Assembly: GCF_029028005.1 (NCBI RefSeq)
Contig: NZ_JAOTPO010000011.1
Coordinates: 107,829 to 171,828, forward strand
Source of the DNA: Alkalihalobacterium chitinilyticum
GTDB lineage: Bacteria > Bacillota > Bacilli > Bacillales > Bacillaceae_F
Direction: 5' to 3'
DNA length: 64,000 nt
Positions within the stretch are counted from its first letter, which is position 1. Each line of letters begins with the position of its first letter. Shown piece after piece: positions 62,305 through 64,000 of this stretch. Position numbers and translations under genes: made by a program. Below the pieces are notes generated by a model that searched no databases, was not told where the DNA came from, and saw only the letters and a list, made by a program, of their open reading frames with translations.

Positions 62305-62642
62305 CGATTATATTTTAAATCGAATTCTTTACCTTCAAGCTCAGGATCTAGTGTTAATGGCTCGTTACAATTCATACATGCATCAACACGGCCTAATACT
62401 TTTGTTGTAGTGTTACAGTTAGGGCAGACGACTTTCACTGACTTCGTTGATATCATGCCGATCCAAAAGTAAACGACAGTACTTGCGATAACGAAAAGAA
62501 AACCGAGCAACATCGTTAAGGACATTATAATAGGAGAATTCCGAAAGAAAATTCCTACATACATAACGATAATCCCTATAAACACAAGTGATAGGGCGAA
62601 TGTTCTTATTTTATTTATTTTATTAGAGTGTTTAGTAGACAT
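62292..62642 (-). CDS. ygzB: YgzB family membrane/zinc-ribbon protein (UPF0295)
   Basis: A 116-residue protein with two membrane helices (residues ~14-60) and a C-terminal zinc ribbon, [20 protein letters not shown]. This is the UPF0295/YgzB architecture, and the gene sits between perR and ygxA as in B. subtilis. Function unknown. The coding end overlaps the perR/ygzB terminator. Confidence 0.93.
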   Translation of the reverse strand: MSTKHSNKINKIRTFALSLVFIGIIVMYVGIFFRNSPIIMSLTMLLGFLFVIASTVVYFWIGMISTKSVKVVCPNCNTTTKVLGRVDACMNCNEPLTLDPELEGKEFDLKYNRKKS

Positions 62643-62839
62643 AGTAGTTTCCCTCCTTTTTTTAGTATAGCATATAGAAGGATGTTAAAAAATTATTTAA
62701 TAGCAATTTATAATTGGAAAAGGGTTTAGGGTTTTCTTGTCGAAGAACTATTTGACTTATTATATTAGGAACATTGATGTTCTTTAGTTGTAGTAACGAG
62801 AGTGTAATATTGTAGTGTTTGTAGAGAGGGGACCACTCA

Positions 62840-63706
62840 ATGGAAGTGATGTTAAGACAATTGTATCAAGATAAAGCAAGCGAACCTGATACATTGGGGA
62901 TACTTATAGTAGAGAAAGACGCAGGGTTTGACTCTATTACTGATGGGCAGGATGTTATCCTTTTAATTATTAAGGAAAAAGGAACGAGCCCTTGGTTTGT
63001 AAGACATTATGAGTATTTAGATAAGACAGTTTCAATGAATATTATTGATGAAGAACGACTTTTTCAATGGATGATATCTGGAGCTAACCGCAGATTTATT
63101 GACTGGGTGTTTAATGGGAAGGTTCTTTTCGATCGAAATGAATATGTCTATTATATGAAGAAAAGAATAAATGACTTTCCTTTTGAAGAAAGACAACAAA
63201 AGCTCGGGATCGAATTTTCTAAGTTAATTCGACGATATGAAAAAGGAAAAGCCTTATACCAATCTGAGAATTATTACGATGCATTTAATCATATCCTGCA
63301 TGCACTTCATCACCAAGCGAGACTTTCTGTCATCGAAAGAGGATTTTATCCTGAAATTACAGTATGGGACCAAGTCAAACATATTGAGCCTGAGACATTT
63401 AAGTTATATCAAGAATTACTAATGGGTCAGGAGACGATCGAAAAAAGGATAGAGTTAGTTTTACTTGCAAATGAGTTTGCAATTACTTCAAAAGCGCAGC
63501 TAGGTAGTATGCATATTCTTAAAATTATGAACACCTCTATGGACCCTTGGTCGATTTCGGAATTAATGGAACACCCAGAGTTAAAGGAGTATTCTATTGA
63601 CTTAGAACTGCTGGTCAGCTTCTTAGTCCAAAAAGGAGCAATAGAAGTTATACATAATGAAACGAAAGCCAAAGGGATCTACCACCGTTTGTACGAATGC
63701 AGATAA
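62840..63706 (+). CDS. ygxA: Nucleotidyltransferase-like protein YgxA
   Basis: A 288-residue protein: MEVMLRQLYQDKASEPDTLG, GANRRFIDWVFNGKVLFDRN and AFNHILHALHHQARLSVIER match YgxA, a nucleotidyltransferase-fold protein with a helical domain and C-terminal winged-helix-like part. The usual catalytic GS...D.D motif is not evident, so activity is doubtful. It lies directly before the rRNA operon, as in B. subtilis (ygxA-rrnD). GAGAGGGG precedes ATG. Confidence 0.9.
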   Translation: MEVMLRQLYQDKASEPDTLGILIVEKDAGFDSITDGQDVILLIIKEKGTSPWFVRHYEYLDKTVSMNIIDEERLFQWMISGANRRFIDWVFNGKVLFDRNEYVYYMKKRINDFPFEERQQKLGIEFSKLIRRYEKGKALYQSENYYDAFNHILHALHHQARLSVIERGFYPEITVWDQVKHIEPETFKLYQELLMGQETIEKRIELVLLANEFAITSKAQLGSMHILKIMNTSMDPWSISELMEHPELKEYSIDLELLVSFLVQKGAIEVIHNETKAKGIYHRLYECR

Positions 63707-63722
63707 AAAAATTGTTAAAGTG

Positions 63723-63751
63723 TTGACCTAAAAAAATAGATATGATATATT
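63723..63751 (+). promoter_or_regulatory. rRNA operon promoter P1
   Basis: TTGACC (63723-63728), 17-bp spacer and TATATT (63746-63751). The predicted start near 63758 coincides with a hairpin TCGTCGC/GCGGCGA (63757-63774). Confidence 0.75.
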
Positions 63752-63817
63752 ATTAATCGTCGCTGTTGCGGCGATGTTTTATTTTAAAACAGCTTTTATT
63801 TTTTAAAAAACAAAGTG

Positions 63818-63847
63818 TTGACAATGACGTTGGCACGGTGTTATACT
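63818..63847 (+). promoter_or_regulatory. rRNA operon promoter P2
   Basis: TTGACA (63818-63823), 18-bp spacer and TATACT (63842-63847). The predicted start near 63854 coincides with a second hairpin GTCGCC/GGGCGAT (63854-63870). Confidence 0.82.
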
Positions 63848-63878
63848 TTAAAAGTCGCCATTGGGGCGATGATAAAAA

Positions 63879-63892
63879 GTTCTTTGAAAACT
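63879..63892 (+). promoter_or_regulatory. rRNA leader boxA antitermination site
   Basis: GTTCTTTGAAAACT matches the Bacillus boxA (TGCTCTTTGAAAACT). It recruits NusB/S10 antitermination complexes in rRNA transcripts and marks the leader before 16S. Confidence 0.85.
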
Positions 63893-63984
63893 GAACAAAA
63901 AGCCAAGCGAAATAAATGAGATACATGATATCTCGTCAATGTTTTAAAAACGTCACGTTTGTGACAATGAGCTATATCAAACAC

Positions 63985-64000
63985 TTTTATGGAGAGTTTG
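63985..64000 (+). rRNA. rrs: 16S ribosomal RNA, first bases only
   Basis: TTTTATGGAGAGTTTG at the very end is the conserved 5' terminus of 16S rRNA (GGAGAGTTTGATCCTGG continues outside the window). It follows two rRNA promoters and boxA, and ygxA precedes it as in other bacilli. Confidence 0.93.

Overview
This 64 kb window is a chromosomal segment of a low-G+C, spore-forming Bacillaceae bacterium. Small acid-soluble spore protein genes (sspK, sspE), YfhD/YfhE/YpzG-type small proteins and strong AGGAGG ribosome binding sites point to Bacillus sensu lato. A complete ectoine operon (ectABC) and a very large secreted amylopullulanase suggest a halotolerant, probably alkaliphilic relative (Alkalihalobacillus-like). 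The genus is an inference. The right edge enters an rRNA operon: two tandem promoters, a boxA and the first bases of 16S rRNA are visible.

From about 20.9 kb to the end the backbone follows the Bacillus subtilis yfh-yga order as I know it: yfhD-yfhE-yfhF-recX-yfhH-sspK-yfhJ-yfhP-mutY-sspE-ygaC-ygaD-ygaE-gsaB-bcp(ygaF)-perR-ygzB-ygxA-rrn. Lineage-specific genes are inserted between these. They are a lactate permease, an SDR/bluB/gamma-glutamyltransferase/chromate-transporter run, a zinc-less quinone reductase and an aminotransferase, the 2214-residue amylopullulanase, a lone glutamate synthase large subunit, an ABC-2 exporter, a K+ channel and a cyclic-di-AMP-receptor-like protein.

The left part (0-20.5 kb) starts with a beta-alanine catabolic cluster: PucR-type regulator, omega-aminotransferase, CoA-acylating semialdehyde dehydrogenase and alanine dehydrogenase. 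Together these would turn beta-alanine into acetyl-CoA while recycling pyruvate. Next come the AprX-type intracellular protease, an alanine/sodium symporter, RluF, a bacterial nitric oxide synthase, several membrane or hypothetical proteins, and ectABC on the minus strand.

The most unusual content is non-coding. (1) A dispersed element of four ~22-bp units in the order forward-forward-reverse-reverse occurs five times (near 5.8, 27.6, 39.2, 49.7 and 59.4 kb). Its unit-to-unit spacing is nearly invariant (50-51, 57-58, 50-51 bp), while the spacers are largely diverged. (2) Two related 51-bp tandem arrays lie at 12.4 and 37.4 kb. (3) Three hairpins share a GGTACC-containing stem core and show paired compensatory changes. 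(4) Large structured RNAs are predicted at 17.14-17.27 kb and 38.83-38.95 kb. (5) The gltB 5' region has a hairpin between Shine-Dalgarno and ATG, a dispersed repeat inside the leader, and a perfect CcpA (cre) match upstream. (6) Both rRNA promoters appear to start transcripts directly on a GC hairpin. All positions and pairings were read by eye; no database search or folding program was run.
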